19,144 nt of DNA, from the NCBI GenBank assembly GCA_045580005.1, contig JAZNMZ010000027.1, forward strand, positions 1 to 19,144, read 5' to 3'. Under the pieces are notes generated by a model, which saw only the letters and a program-made list of their open reading frames with translations, did no database searches and was not told the origin of the DNA. This DNA is from UMGS1052 sp045580005 (GTDB lineage Bacteria > Bacillota > Clostridia > Oscillospirales > CAG-382). How positions within the stretch are numbered: the first letter of the stretch is position 1; every line of letters begins with the position of its first letter. Of the stretch, positions 1-7,227 are shown in pieces. Made by a program: the position numbers and the translations under genes.

Positions 1-1
1 A

Positions 2-220
2 AAAGAGTTTGAAGGCAAAGGATACGGCGACTTCAAGAGCGCAGTTGGCGAAGTATGCGCCGACAAGCTACAACCTGTAAGAGACGAGTTCGCAAGACTT
101 GTAAAAGACAAGGCGTATCTTGAAGACATTATGAAAAACGGTGCCGACAAAGCGTCATACCTCGCAAGAAAGACTCTTTCCAAGGTATATCGCAAGGTTG
201 GCTTCTATTCAAAACCCTAA
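2..220 (+). CDS. trpS: Tryptophan--tRNA ligase, C-terminal end (partial)
   Basis: An open frame enters from the left edge and stops at TAA 218-220, giving the last 72 residues of a protein. The residues match the helical C-terminal tail of bacterial tryptophanyl-tRNA synthetase: a KGYGDFKSAVGE segment, then a D-K-L-x-P-x-R stretch, and a final segment with ASYLARKTLSKVYRKVGF. In this family the tail packs against the Rossmann catalytic core and helps bind the tRNA anticodon; the enzyme charges tRNA-Trp in the cytosol. The HIGH and KMSKS motifs lie outside the window, so the call rests on the tail alone. The next gene starts 24 bases downstream with no terminator between them, so transcription may run on. 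Confidence 0.85.
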   Translation, partial: KEFEGKGYGDFKSAVGEVCADKLQPVRDEFARLVKDKAYLEDIMKNGADKASYLARKTLSKVYRKVGFYSKP

Positions 221-244
221 CGGAATTATACGAGGTACGATAAA

Positions 245-1408
245 TTGGAATTCAAAGATTTTGTTCAGGTGATAATTGCGCTTATTTGCTCTGCGCTTAT
301 TGCATTCACGACTACACCCGTTGTACGCGTCTTTGCATATAAAATAGGGGCTGTTGATGTTCCTAAAGATTCAAGAAGAATGCATAGAGTCGCTATGCCT
401 TTGCTCGGCGGCCTTGCCATTTTCTGTGCTTTTGTTATCACAGCTCTCGCCTTTTGTGATATTTCAAAAAGTATTATGGGTCTTCTTGTCGGCACTCTTG
501 TTATTGTGCTAACAGGTATTCTCGACGACAGATTCAGTCTTAACCCTCTTGTAAAGCTTGCAATGCAGTTTGTTGCCGCAGGTATCATCGTTGCGTTTGG
601 TATCACAATAGACTCAATCACTCTGTTTGGCAACACTGTATATTTTGGCAGTTTTTCTTATCCTATTACGGTTATATGGATAGTCGCAATGACAAATGCT
701 GTAAACCTCATCGATGGCCTTGACGGTCTTTCGTGCGGTATTTCAGCAATTTCCGGTCTTTCCATACTTATTTCGTCGTTTTTTATGGAAAGCACTCCCC
801 TGTTCGCTGTAATTCTTAATGCAGCTCTTACAGGAGCATGTCTTGGTTTTTTGCCGTTCAATTTTAATCCCGCAAAAATATTTATGGGCGACACAGGCTC
901 GATGTTTCTCGGTTTTGCTCTCGCGGTAATTTCGATACTCGGCGTATTTAAGGCATCTGCAGTATTTTCTTTCTGGCTGCCCTTTATAGCATTTGCAATC
1001 CCCTTGTTTGATACGCTGTTTGCCTTTGCAAGAAGAATTGCACACGGAAGAAGCCCTTTTTCTGCAGATAGAGGACATATTCATCACAGACTTATTGACA
1101 TAGGATTCAACCAAAAGCAGTCTGTTACAATTCTTTATTCATTGAGTGCTATTTTCGGCATTTCATCAATACTTTTTGCAATAGAAAAGCCTGTCGGCGG
1201 AATTATAATTATTATAAGCGCTCTGCTTATACTTGTAGTAAACTGGATACTTGTAACAAAGAACGATGTAACGAGAGAAGAAACAGGTCTCGGTCTTTCT
1301 TCTATTAATCCTGCCGTCAAGGGTAACGACGATACATTCGCAAATACCCGTTCTGACAGAGCAAATGTGCCGGAAACTGAGGATACCCCAAACGAGGAAG
1401 CTAAATAA
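245..1408 (+). CDS. MraY/WecA/TagO-family undecaprenyl-phosphate sugar-1-phosphate transferase
   Basis: Polytopic membrane enzyme of 387 residues that moves a sugar-1-phosphate (in TagO/WecA, GlcNAc-1-P from UDP-GlcNAc) onto undecaprenyl phosphate, the first membrane step of teichoic acid or surface polysaccharide synthesis. Family motifs are in order: D-V-P with RRMHR and a GG pair (38-56), the Mg-binding DD pair (94-95), NLIDGLDGL (154-162), FMGDTGS (213-219) and the HIHH motif (278-281). The HIHH motif separates the WecA/TagO branch from true MraY. The last 50 or so residues form an acidic hydrophilic tail. The start is TTG 245, with a GAGG site about eight bases upstream; no ATG fits the N-terminus. 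It follows trpS by 24 bases and precedes a surface protein gene by 26. The exact polymer made cannot be read from the sequence. Confidence 0.9.
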   Translation: MEFKDFVQVIIALICSALIAFTTTPVVRVFAYKIGAVDVPKDSRRMHRVAMPLLGGLAIFCAFVITALAFCDISKSIMGLLVGTLVIVLTGILDDRFSLNPLVKLAMQFVAAGIIVAFGITIDSITLFGNTVYFGSFSYPITVIWIVAMTNAVNLIDGLDGLSCGISAISGLSILISSFFMESTPLFAVILNAALTGACLGFLPFNFNPAKIFMGDTGSMFLGFALAVISILGVFKASAVFSFWLPFIAFAIPLFDTLFAFARRIAHGRSPFSADRGHIHHRLIDIGFNQKQSVTILYSLSAIFGISSILFAIEKPVGGIIIIISALLILVVNWILVTKNDVTREETGLGLSSINPAVKGNDDTFANTRSDRANVPETEDTPNEEAK

Positions 1409-1434
1409 AAATCTTTGTATTTTAGGAGGAAGCC

Positions 1435-2202
1435 ATGGCAAATAACAAAACTGACTACAAAAAATTAGTAGCAATATGTGTTACAGTCATAGTTTTGATT
1501 CTCCTTTTTGCTTTTATTTATATAACCTTTAATGGTACTGGCTCTATTCCCGGTAATAATGACAATGACAGCACGGGCAAAACCGTTCTTCCGGGTGATG
1601 ACGGAAAAATTTATGCTAGTCTGCACTCGGAGGATTCAGACACAGTGTCAGTATATCCAGAGATTTCAAAGGAAGATGTAACAGCGTTGCTCACAGCTGC
1701 AAAGAACCAGCAAAGTAGCTATGTATGGTATTATAAGAGCTCACTTTTTTCAAGGGATACAAGCTCTAGCGAATATGGAATTTTCAGATACTCCGACAAC
1801 ACATATATCGTTGATATCTTCGGCTCTGACAACTCACTTTTGAGAACAGTTACAGACAACGGCACAGTGATACTTGTGCAAAGATACGAGGCAGGAATTC
1901 GGGATACGCAAAAATCTTTTTCGTCAAACAATACAACAATATTTGATGAAATAGGCGTACCGGAGATAGACTCGTTTTTGAACAGCGGAGACATAGATTT
2001 CAGCTACTCACTTGTTGATAGCAATTACGGCAAACTGCTCTACGCGCAGTTTACCAGTACAAGCGGCGATTATGTACAGTCTCAGGAGTATTATATCAGT
2101 CTTGACTATGGAATTGTGGTCAGAGCCGATTGCTTTGAAAATAATTCTCTTATATACTCGCTTGAAACGGTTTCTCTTTACTTACTTGAGGAAAACTCCT
2201 AA
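1435..2202 (+). CDS. Single-pass membrane-anchored protein of unknown function
   Basis: A 255-residue protein that I do not recognise. A short basic N-terminus (to about residue 11) is followed by one strong hydrophobic segment (about 12-32), then a Gly/Asn/Asp/Ser-rich linker and a soluble domain that should lie outside the membrane. The segment is more likely an uncleaved anchor than a lipoprotein signal, because there is no lipobox cysteine. The domain is rich in alternating beta-type sequence and aromatic residues, somewhat like LolA-like folds, but that resemblance is weak. The ATG at 1435 has an excellent AGGAGGA site. The short gap to the TagO-like gene suggests cotranscription and an envelope role, which is inference. 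Its stop codon overlaps the stop of the convergent gene. Confidence 0.75.
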   Translation: MANNKTDYKKLVAICVTVIVLILLFAFIYITFNGTGSIPGNNDNDSTGKTVLPGDDGKIYASLHSEDSDTVSVYPEISKEDVTALLTAAKNQQSSYVWYYKSSLFSRDTSSSEYGIFRYSDNTYIVDIFGSDNSLLRTVTDNGTVILVQRYEAGIRDTQKSFSSNNTTIFDEIGVPEIDSFLNSGDIDFSYSLVDSNYGKLLYAQFTSTSGDYVQSQEYYISLDYGIVVRADCFENNSLIYSLETVSLYLLEENS

Positions 2203-2582
2203 AATATCAGGATTATCGCAAGCAATATAGGTATTAGAGAGTCGTCAAAGCGCTTTTCGTCCCTCATAAACATAAAAAGCAAACCGATTAGAATCAAGTC
2301 GTCGAATTTTATATTGCCAAATATGCATCCCTCTTTTTTGCAATGTTTTCTGCTGCATTCATTGCATGTGTGTACCGGTGCAAACGCTTCTTCGGTATGC
2401 TGCATGGTCTGGTCATGCTCTTTTTCATCATGTTCGTCTTTACGGACTGTGACAGGCTGAGTACTTTGCATCTGAGAAGATGCACTGTCAAGATATGCCC
2501 CTGCAGAGAAGCTGTCCTGAAACGACTCGACGGGGATTCCCCCATGTGTAACCTTAGAGGTGCTAAAATTTCTTGAATACAT
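2199..2582 (-). CDS. Small Cys/His-rich protein with C-terminal hydrophobic segments, unknown function
   Basis: A 127-residue protein, last of a three-gene minus-strand operon; I know no named function. Residues 1-50 are polar and low in complexity. Residues 50-71 are rich in His, Glu and Asp. A compact cluster follows, C73-x2-C76-x3-H80-C81-x4-C86, which looks able to bind a metal or to form disulfides. The C-terminal third has two hydrophobic stretches (about 95-106 and 115-127) split by a charged MRDEKRFDD loop, as in small proteins with a membrane-associated hairpin. The protein ends right after the second stretch. The start ATG (2580-2582) has a GAGGG site, and the gene begins 14 bases after its upstream neighbour. 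Its coding constraint is visible as a clean frame with a good ribosome site, while the overlapping plus-strand frames lack one. Confidence 0.7.
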   Translation of the reverse strand: MYSRNFSTSKVTHGGIPVESFQDSFSAGAYLDSASSQMQSTQPVTVRKDEHDEKEHDQTMQHTEEAFAPVHTCNECSRKHCKKEGCIFGNIKFDDLILIGLLFMFMRDEKRFDDSLIPILLAIILIF

Positions 2583-2596
2583 AGTTTTACCCTCAC

Positions 2597-2974
2597 TTAT
2601 TTCAGTCCGAGCTGACGGAATATATCTTCATCTTTATATTTATTTATCATTTTAGCAGTACCGAGTGCGCGTATAAGACCGTCGACCTTGTGCTGCTTTT
2701 TATCGTCAAGAAAAGGTCTGAGCGATCTTAGAAGATTGATTCTGTCATCATCATGGCGACTGAATCTGCTTTCCCTTTTGTTTTCGGCAATAGTGCTCGG
2801 CGTCGCTTCGGCAACAAGCTCTGTTATAGCCTCTTTTTCTTCGTTGTTTTCTATAGATTTTTTTGGTTCTTGTGTACTTGTACCTGACATTGAAGACACC
2901 ATTGACATAATATTCTTTAGGTTTTCAGGGTTTGACAACAGATTCTGCAATCTTTCATTGATGTTATCTTCCAT
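2597..2974 (-). CDS. Small charged cytosolic protein, unknown function
   Basis: A 125-residue protein with no signal peptide or membrane segment. The N-terminal 32 residues form a probable helix of the NINERLQNLLSNPENL type, rich in Met toward its end. A variable acidic linker (about 33-70) follows. The C-terminal block (about 75-125) is basic and helical, with an R-I-N-L-L-R-S-L-R-P-F-L segment and several Lys/Arg pairs, which would suit binding to a partner or nucleic acid, though this is a guess. The N-terminal helix plus RINLLRALRPFL-type block seems familiar from uncharacterised proteins of Ruminococcaceae, from memory and unchecked. ATG 2974 is preceded by AGGGGTG. The genes on either side are 12 and 14 bases away on the same strand. 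Confidence 0.72.
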   Translation of the reverse strand: MEDNINERLQNLLSNPENLKNIMSMVSSMSGTSTQEPKKSIENNEEKEAITELVAEATPSTIAENKRESRFSRHDDDRINLLRSLRPFLDDKKQHKVDGLIRALGTAKMINKYKDEDIFRQLGLK

Positions 2975-2986
2975 AAAATCACCCCT

Positions 2987-3235
2987 TTACTTGTTATCAT
3001 TTTTCAGTTCTTCAGCTAGAGCTTTCAACTTGTCGCTATCTACATTTGCAAGTATTTTTGTTATATCCTCCTGTGACATTTGCGACAGTATGCTTTTCAG
3101 CTTTCCTATGTCACCCGACGATTTTATTACCTTTCCCATATCAGCGCCTGATACTTTTGCGGCTGCCCTGATTTTTTCCTGCAGCTGCTCATCCGGCATT
3201 TGCAGAAGCTTTCTTATTTCATCTTTACTGAACAT
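2987..3235 (-). CDS. Small helical protein, unknown function
   Basis: An 82-residue, all-helical, highly charged protein with no membrane segment. It is first in a three-gene minus-strand operon. The sequence shows several amphipathic helices with Asp/Glu-Lys pairs, and short related helix starts such as MPDEQLQEKI, SQEDITKIL and DSDKLKALAEEL, which suggests a small helical bundle built from similar hairpins. Methionines are frequent, as in its downstream neighbour. ATG 3235 has a strong GGAGGG site seven bases upstream. It stands divergent to the phosphodiesterase gene at 3324. I do not recognise a function. It lies 12 bases from the next gene, so the three are very likely translated from one mRNA. 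Confidence 0.7.
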   Translation of the reverse strand: MFSKDEIRKLLQMPDEQLQEKIRAAAKVSGADMGKVIKSSGDIGKLKSILSQMSQEDITKILANVDSDKLKALAEELKNDNK

Positions 3236-3323
3236 AACTTACCCTCCGATAGTTAGATTTAGTATAATAATATGCATAAACACTGCTTTAAGTTACAAAA
3301 CTACTCTTTTTTAAGGATTTTTT
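3236..3323. promoter_or_regulatory. Divergent intergenic region, promoters for both directions
   Basis: These 88 bases separate the minus-strand small-gene trio from the plus-strand yfcE operon, so promoters for both must lie here or in the coding edges. A TATAAT at 3263-3268 reads plus, and TATTAT/TATACT-like boxes in the same AT-rich patch read minus (opposite TTGTAA and TTAAAG). No box pair with a 17-base spacer stands out in either direction, so the boxes are not assigned. Ribosome sites lie at both edges: GGAGGG for the minus gene and AAGGA for the plus gene. Confidence 0.5.
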
Positions 3324-3809
3324 ATGAAAATATATGTTTTTTCCGATTCACATGCTAACTGTATGGACATGCTTGATGTCATAAAAGCAAACAAAGACGA
3401 TATCGGTTATGTCATTCATCTTGGTGATCACTGCTACGATTCAAAATGCATAAACTATGTTTTGCAGGTTACTCCACTTGTTGCCGTCTGCGGTAACTGT
3501 GATTATTTTTGCGGCGACGATTATACGGAAGAAAAAGTTTTTGAGCTTTACGGCAAGAAATTTCTAATTTGCCACGGACATCAATACGGAGTTAAATCGT
3601 CTTATGACACACTTTACTATGCCGCAAAAAAGAACACCGCAGATATTGTTCTTTTTGGTCATACACATACAGCCGTTGTTGAAACAAAAGACAACATCAC
3701 AATTATGAACCCCGGAAGCATCGGAAACCCGAAAGGTCTCTCAAAACCCAGCTACGGTGTAATAGAAATAGACAACGACAATGTAGAATTTAAAATTATT
3801 GAGGTGTAA
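3324..3809 (+). CDS. yfcE: YfcE/MJ0936-type metallophosphoesterase
   Basis: A 161-residue calcineurin-like phosphoesterase of the small YfcE branch, whose studied members are Mn-dependent phosphodiesterases with poorly defined natural substrates. All metal ligands are visible: D8-x-H10 (FSDSH), GD at 34-35, GNCD with N58, H84 in the CHGH segment, and GHTH at 112-115. The conserved NPGSIGNPKG segment comes near the end. The protein is cytosolic, with no signal peptide, and its length is close to family norms. ATG 3324 has an AAGGA site seven bases upstream. It opens a five-gene plus-strand operon with thiI and pncC; the next start codon follows the stop by one base. The fold and metal site are certain, the substrate is not. 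Confidence 0.92.
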   Translation: MKIYVFSDSHANCMDMLDVIKANKDDIGYVIHLGDHCYDSKCINYVLQVTPLVAVCGNCDYFCGDDYTEEKVFELYGKKFLICHGHQYGVKSSYDTLYYAAKKNTADIVLFGHTHTAVVETKDNITIMNPGSIGNPKGLSKPSYGVIEIDNDNVEFKIIEV

Positions 3810-3810
3810 A

Positions 3811-4326
3811 ATGATTCAGTCAAGGCCAAAACTTAAGAATAACAAAATCAAATATATCTCGCTCATATGCGCAGCAATCAGTGTTATACTCATGTACACA
3901 GCTCAACTTGCAGGAAAATATGCGTCAATTTTACAGACACTGTCCCTGTGTGCAATATCTTACGGTCTATACCTAATTACAAGACATCTGGTGTACGACT
4001 ATCTTTATACTCTCGATAATGGTGCTTTTTTGATACACAAGGTTACAAAAAGCAAGAGTATCTGTGTAACCGATGTGGATATTAAAGACCTGTCATATCC
4101 TATGTCAAAAGAGGAATACGAAAGAAAAAAAGACAACTTTGACAAGCCTGTAAAGACATTTTACTTTTACAAGAACTATGCCTCAGACGACCTTAAGTAC
4201 ATCCTTTGGTCCGAGGGAGACTCTACCCTGCTTATAATTTTTGAGCCTGACAAAGATTTTGCCGAAACAATGCGCTCAGAAATAGAAAAATATAAAAACG
4301 AAACCAGTGAGGAAAAAAATGACTGA
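3811..4326 (+). CDS. Small membrane protein of unknown function
   Basis: A 171-residue protein that I do not recognise. Two hydrophobic segments near the N-terminus (about 15-30 and 37-55) form a likely membrane hairpin, followed by a mostly soluble, charged C-terminal domain facing the cytosol. That domain holds lysine-rich stretches and a beta-type segment, and ends in a polar ESE-type tail. The start chosen is ATG 3811 with GAGGTG just upstream; an in-frame TTG at 3799 lies inside the previous gene and upstream of that site, so it is unlikely. The stop lies inside the start region of thiI (eight-base overlap), which suggests translational coupling. The position between a phosphodiesterase and thiI says nothing firm about its role. 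Confidence 0.78.
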   Translation: MIQSRPKLKNNKIKYISLICAAISVILMYTAQLAGKYASILQTLSLCAISYGLYLITRHLVYDYLYTLDNGAFLIHKVTKSKSICVTDVDIKDLSYPMSKEEYERKKDNFDKPVKTFYFYKNYASDDLKYILWSEGDSTLLIIFEPDKDFAETMRSEIEKYKNETSEEKND

Positions 4327-5512
4327 TTTTAACGAAGTAATACTTTTAAAATACGGCGAGCTTATTCTCAAGGGCTTGAACAAGCCTTACTTTGAAAATA
4401 TACTCATAAAGGACATTAAAGACCGTATAAAAAAATACGGCTCATACAGCGTGACAAAAGCGCAATCTACCATATATGTTGTTCCTGAAGATGAAAAAGC
4501 AAAAGACAACCTTACAAAGACATTTAACGAGACAAAAAAGATATTCGGTATCTCTTCCTGCTGTAAGGCAGCAGTTGTTGAAAAGGATATAGATAAAATA
4601 CTTACTCTTGTACCCGAGTATACACGCCAGTCTCTGCAAAAAGCAAAGACCTTTAAGGTTGAGTCCAAGCGCGCGGATAAGCTCTTTCCTCTTGATTCTA
4701 CAGAAATATCAAGAGAATGTGGCGGAGTGCTTCTTCAGAAATTTCACCACTTAAAGGTTGATGTAAAGAATCCAGAGGTTGAAGTAAGAGTGGAAATACG
4801 CGACAAGGCGGCTTATATCCATTGCGGTTCAGAACCCGGTGCCGGTGGTATGCCATGCGGCAGCTCAGGAAAAGTGCTGCTTCTGCTCTCGGGCGGAATT
4901 GACAGCCCTGTTGCAGGATATGAAATTGCAAAGCGAGGTGTCAAGGTTGAAGCTCTTCATTTCGAAAGCTATCCTTACACAAGCGTCCAGGCACGGGAAA
5001 AGGTTATTGAGCTTGCAAATATTATGACAGATTTCTGCGGAAGCATGGATATGAACATCGTTTCCGTAACACATATACAGGAGGTTCTCAGAGATACCTG
5101 TCGCGAAGACTATTTTACACTGCTTCTTCGTAGATTCATGATGAGAATATCCGAAAGAATCGCACTTCAGTATAAAAGCGGAGCTATTATTACGGGAGAA
5201 AGCCTCGGACAGGTTGCAAGCCAGACGCTTGAGGCAATAGCCGTGACAAACGAAACTGTAAAATCCGTGCCGATTCTGAGGCCTCTTATCTCAAGTGATA
5301 AAACAGATATAATCAAAACAGCAAGAAAAATAGGAACATATGACACCTCAATTCTTCCTTATGAGGATTGCTGCACAGTGTTTACACCCAAGCACCCTTG
5401 TACAAAGCCGCTGCTTTCAAAGGTGCTTGACGAGGAAGCAAAGCTCGATATTGAGGCGCTTGTCGATGAAGCTATCAGCACCAAAATTCATTTAAGACTT
5501 GAAAGAAAGTGA
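4319..5512 (+). CDS. thiI: tRNA 4-thiouridine synthase ThiI (short, rhodanese-less form)
   Basis: A 397-residue ThiI. It adenylates uridine-8 of tRNA and exchanges oxygen for sulfur, giving s4U, a near-UV sensor base; in some bacteria it also supplies sulfur for thiamine. An N-terminal ferredoxin-like domain (NEVILLKYGELILKG start) leads into a THUMP domain (about 60-165), then the PP-loop SGGIDS (191-196) and a GESLGQVASQT motif. The C-terminal rhodanese domain of the E. coli enzyme (about 80 more residues) is absent, as in Bacillus, where a dedicated cysteine desulfurase gives sulfur directly; no such gene lies next door here. The start is ATG 4319 with GTGAGG upstream, not the GTG at 4307, which lies in that site. 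It overlaps the preceding gene by eight bases. Confidence 0.95.
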   Translation: MTDFNEVILLKYGELILKGLNKPYFENILIKDIKDRIKKYGSYSVTKAQSTIYVVPEDEKAKDNLTKTFNETKKIFGISSCCKAAVVEKDIDKILTLVPEYTRQSLQKAKTFKVESKRADKLFPLDSTEISRECGGVLLQKFHHLKVDVKNPEVEVRVEIRDKAAYIHCGSEPGAGGMPCGSSGKVLLLLSGGIDSPVAGYEIAKRGVKVEALHFESYPYTSVQAREKVIELANIMTDFCGSMDMNIVSVTHIQEVLRDTCREDYFTLLLRRFMMRISERIALQYKSGAIITGESLGQVASQTLEAIAVTNETVKSVPILRPLISSDKTDIIKTARKIGTYDTSILPYEDCCTVFTPKHPCTKPLLSKVLDEEAKLDIEALVDEAISTKIHLRLERK

Positions 5513-5516
5513 CAAT

Positions 5517-6026
5517 ATGGGCGGTATAGAAAAGATTCTTGTAAAAAATCTGATCAAAAAGAACAAAACAATTGCCACCTGTGAATCGTGCACAGGAGGT
5601 CTTATATCTAAGCTTATAACCGATGTATCGGGGTCTTCCTCTGTCTTCGGTTATGGTGTATGCACCTATGCAAATGAAGCTAAAATGAAGCTGCTCGGAG
5701 TTTCACAAAAGACTCTTGACGCATACGGCGCAGTGTCCGAACAAACAGCGCTTGAGATGGCTCAAGGTATGCTGGAGCTGTCAGGAGCAGATATTGCTAT
5801 ATCAACAACAGGTATCGCAGGTCCAACAGGTGGCAGCTCTGAAAAGCCCGTGGGGCTCGTATACTCCTCAATATGTGCTGACGGCGGAAGATACACAAAA
5901 TGCATCAAAATGCTGCTCGCGGAGCTTGTAGGCTGTGACAGAGACAGTATCCGTACTATGGCGGCACATAACGCGATGAAGCTTGCTGTAGAATATCTAG
6001 AAAACGAAAGTGAAGAACTTAAATGA
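5517..6026 (+). CDS. pncC: Nicotinamide-nucleotide amidohydrolase PncC (CinA C-terminal domain)
   Basis: A 169-residue stand-alone CinA-C domain. Family members deamidate nicotinamide mononucleotide to nicotinate mononucleotide, recycling the NMN released by NAD-dependent DNA ligase. The ESCTGG motif is at 23-28, and the glycine-rich segment TTGIAGPTGGSSEKPVG, typical of the family, lies in the middle. A GCDRDSIR segment near the C-terminus matches the usual G-D-R-x-x-I-R block. The N-terminal molybdopterin-like half of long CinA proteins is absent, which is normal for PncC. The start is taken as ATG 5517, four bases after the thiI stop, although the ribosome site is weak; an in-frame TTG at 5499 inside thiI is less likely. 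Its stop overlaps the next ATG by ATGA. Confidence 0.92.
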   Translation: MGGIEKILVKNLIKKNKTIATCESCTGGLISKLITDVSGSSSVFGYGVCTYANEAKMKLLGVSQKTLDAYGAVSEQTALEMAQGMLELSGADIAISTTGIAGPTGGSSEKPVGLVYSSICADGGRYTKCIKMLLAELVGCDRDSIRTMAAHNAMKLAVEYLENESEELK

Positions 6027-7189
6027 GCACAAAAGATGAACTCTTACACTTTTTGGAAATAATATTCAACGACAAAATTATAAAGCTCACTATCAGCAAC
6101 GCAAGATCTGCGCTTTGTGAGTATAATAAAATCTGCGCACGCAATCTCGGTGAAAAATATCAGATAGAACGATTCACACAAAAGCAGGTCTTTCATAGCA
6201 ATGTAGACTTTGGCGAACTGAAAAATACTGTTATTTTGGAGCTTACAGAAAATTTCAGGCAACTTAACGCCGTAAGCGAAGCTTATTGTTATGAGCTCAG
6301 AATTTCAAAAAAAGGCAAAATACTTTTTAACAAGAGTAAGAACACTGACACAAAGACTACAGTAACCGTGCACAACCGTAAAAAGAACTATATACTCGAG
6401 GAAGGCGTGTTCGTTCCCGCTTTATATGAACTTGGTGTTATAACAGCAGACGGAAAAATAGTTGCGAGTATGAACGACAAGTTCCGCCAAATAAACCGCT
6501 TTGTCGAAAATATAGACGCTGTCATTTCTAAAGACACCAAAGAGCACTATAACATTATCGACTTTGGCTGCGGCAAATCATATCTTACATTTGTACTTTA
6601 CTATTACATTACTGAAATAAAAAAACTGTCCTGTAATATCACGGGACTTGACTTGAAAAAAGATGTAATTGAAAAATGCAATACGGTGGCAGATAAGTAC
6701 GGCTACAAAAATCTTCATTTTTACTGTAGCGATATCAAGGATTATGAAGCAAAAAGCGCTCCCGATATGGTTATCACACTGCACGCCTGCGATACCGCGA
6801 CAGACTATGCGCTGTACAACGCTATAAGATGGCAGGCAGAATATATTTTCTCTGTACCCTGCTGTCAGCACGAGCTGAATGCAAACATCAAGCCAAAAGA
6901 CTCACAAACGCTCGCGGCGTTGTGTGACTATGGGCTTATCAAAGAGCGTTTCTGTGCTCTCGCAACAGACGCTTGCAGAGGAAAACTGCTTGAATACAGC
7001 GGCTACAAAGTTGATATACTCGAATTCATTGATATGGACAACTCTCCTAAGAATATTCTTATAAGGGCTAGAAAAACTGCTCGTCCTAATGAATACAAGA
7101 AAAAAATGCTTATGTCGCAGATAGAAAAAATGAGTTCTGACTTTTCTGTTCATCTTACCCTGAAAAAGCTCCTTACAGAAGCAAAATAA
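6023..7189 (+). CDS. Class I SAM-dependent methyltransferase (Methyltransf_32-like), substrate unknown
   Basis: A 388-residue cytosolic protein. An N-terminal domain of about 170 residues, with basic patches (RKKN near 119-132), may bind the substrate. The Rossmann methyltransferase core starts at the SAM motif IIDFGCGKSYL (178-188). It continues with an acidic ribose-binding position in TGLDLKK (207-213), a TLHACDTATD motif (262-271) and a VPCCQHEL block (278-285). The LHACDTATD plus PCCQHE pair is the signature I associate with the Methyltransf_32 family (PF13679), which includes eukaryotic METTL25/GSTCD-like proteins. The bacterial substrate is unknown to me, with RNA or a translation protein a guess. 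It is last in the operon: the ATGA overlap with pncC implies coupled translation, and a terminator follows four bases on. Confidence 0.85.
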   Translation: MSTKDELLHFLEIIFNDKIIKLTISNARSALCEYNKICARNLGEKYQIERFTQKQVFHSNVDFGELKNTVILELTENFRQLNAVSEAYCYELRISKKGKILFNKSKNTDTKTTVTVHNRKKNYILEEGVFVPALYELGVITADGKIVASMNDKFRQINRFVENIDAVISKDTKEHYNIIDFGCGKSYLTFVLYYYITEIKKLSCNITGLDLKKDVIEKCNTVADKYGYKNLHFYCSDIKDYEAKSAPDMVITLHACDTATDYALYNAIRWQAEYIFSVPCCQHELNANIKPKDSQTLAALCDYGLIKERFCALATDACRGKLLEYSGYKVDILEFIDMDNSPKNILIRARKTARPNEYKKKMLMSQIEKMSSDFSVHLTLKKLLTEAK

Positions 7190-7192
7190 CTC

Positions 7193-7223
7193 AAAGAGAT
7201 TACAGAGTATCTGTAATCTCTTT
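7193..7223. terminator. Bidirectional intrinsic terminator
   Basis: A perfect 13-base-pair stem (7193-7205 against 7211-7223) with a five-base AGTAT loop sits in the 38-base gap between two convergent genes. The outer base pairs are A-T runs, so each strand shows a T-rich 3' side. It ends the thiI operon on the plus strand and can also end the DUF11-type gene on the minus strand. Confidence 0.92.
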
Positions 7224-7227
7224 TAAT

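Noticed and set aside
743..1114. 123-residue minus-strand open frame inside the TagO-like gene, with many Cys and Lys
   Set aside because: It overlaps a gene with complete family motifs; no ribosome site and unnatural composition. It is a shadow frame.
2688..3314. 208-residue plus-strand open frame antisense to the small-gene trio
   Set aside because: It is rich in Ser, Phe and Cys, as expected from the complement of charged genes, starts without a ribosome site and runs across three well-supported genes and their intergenic region.
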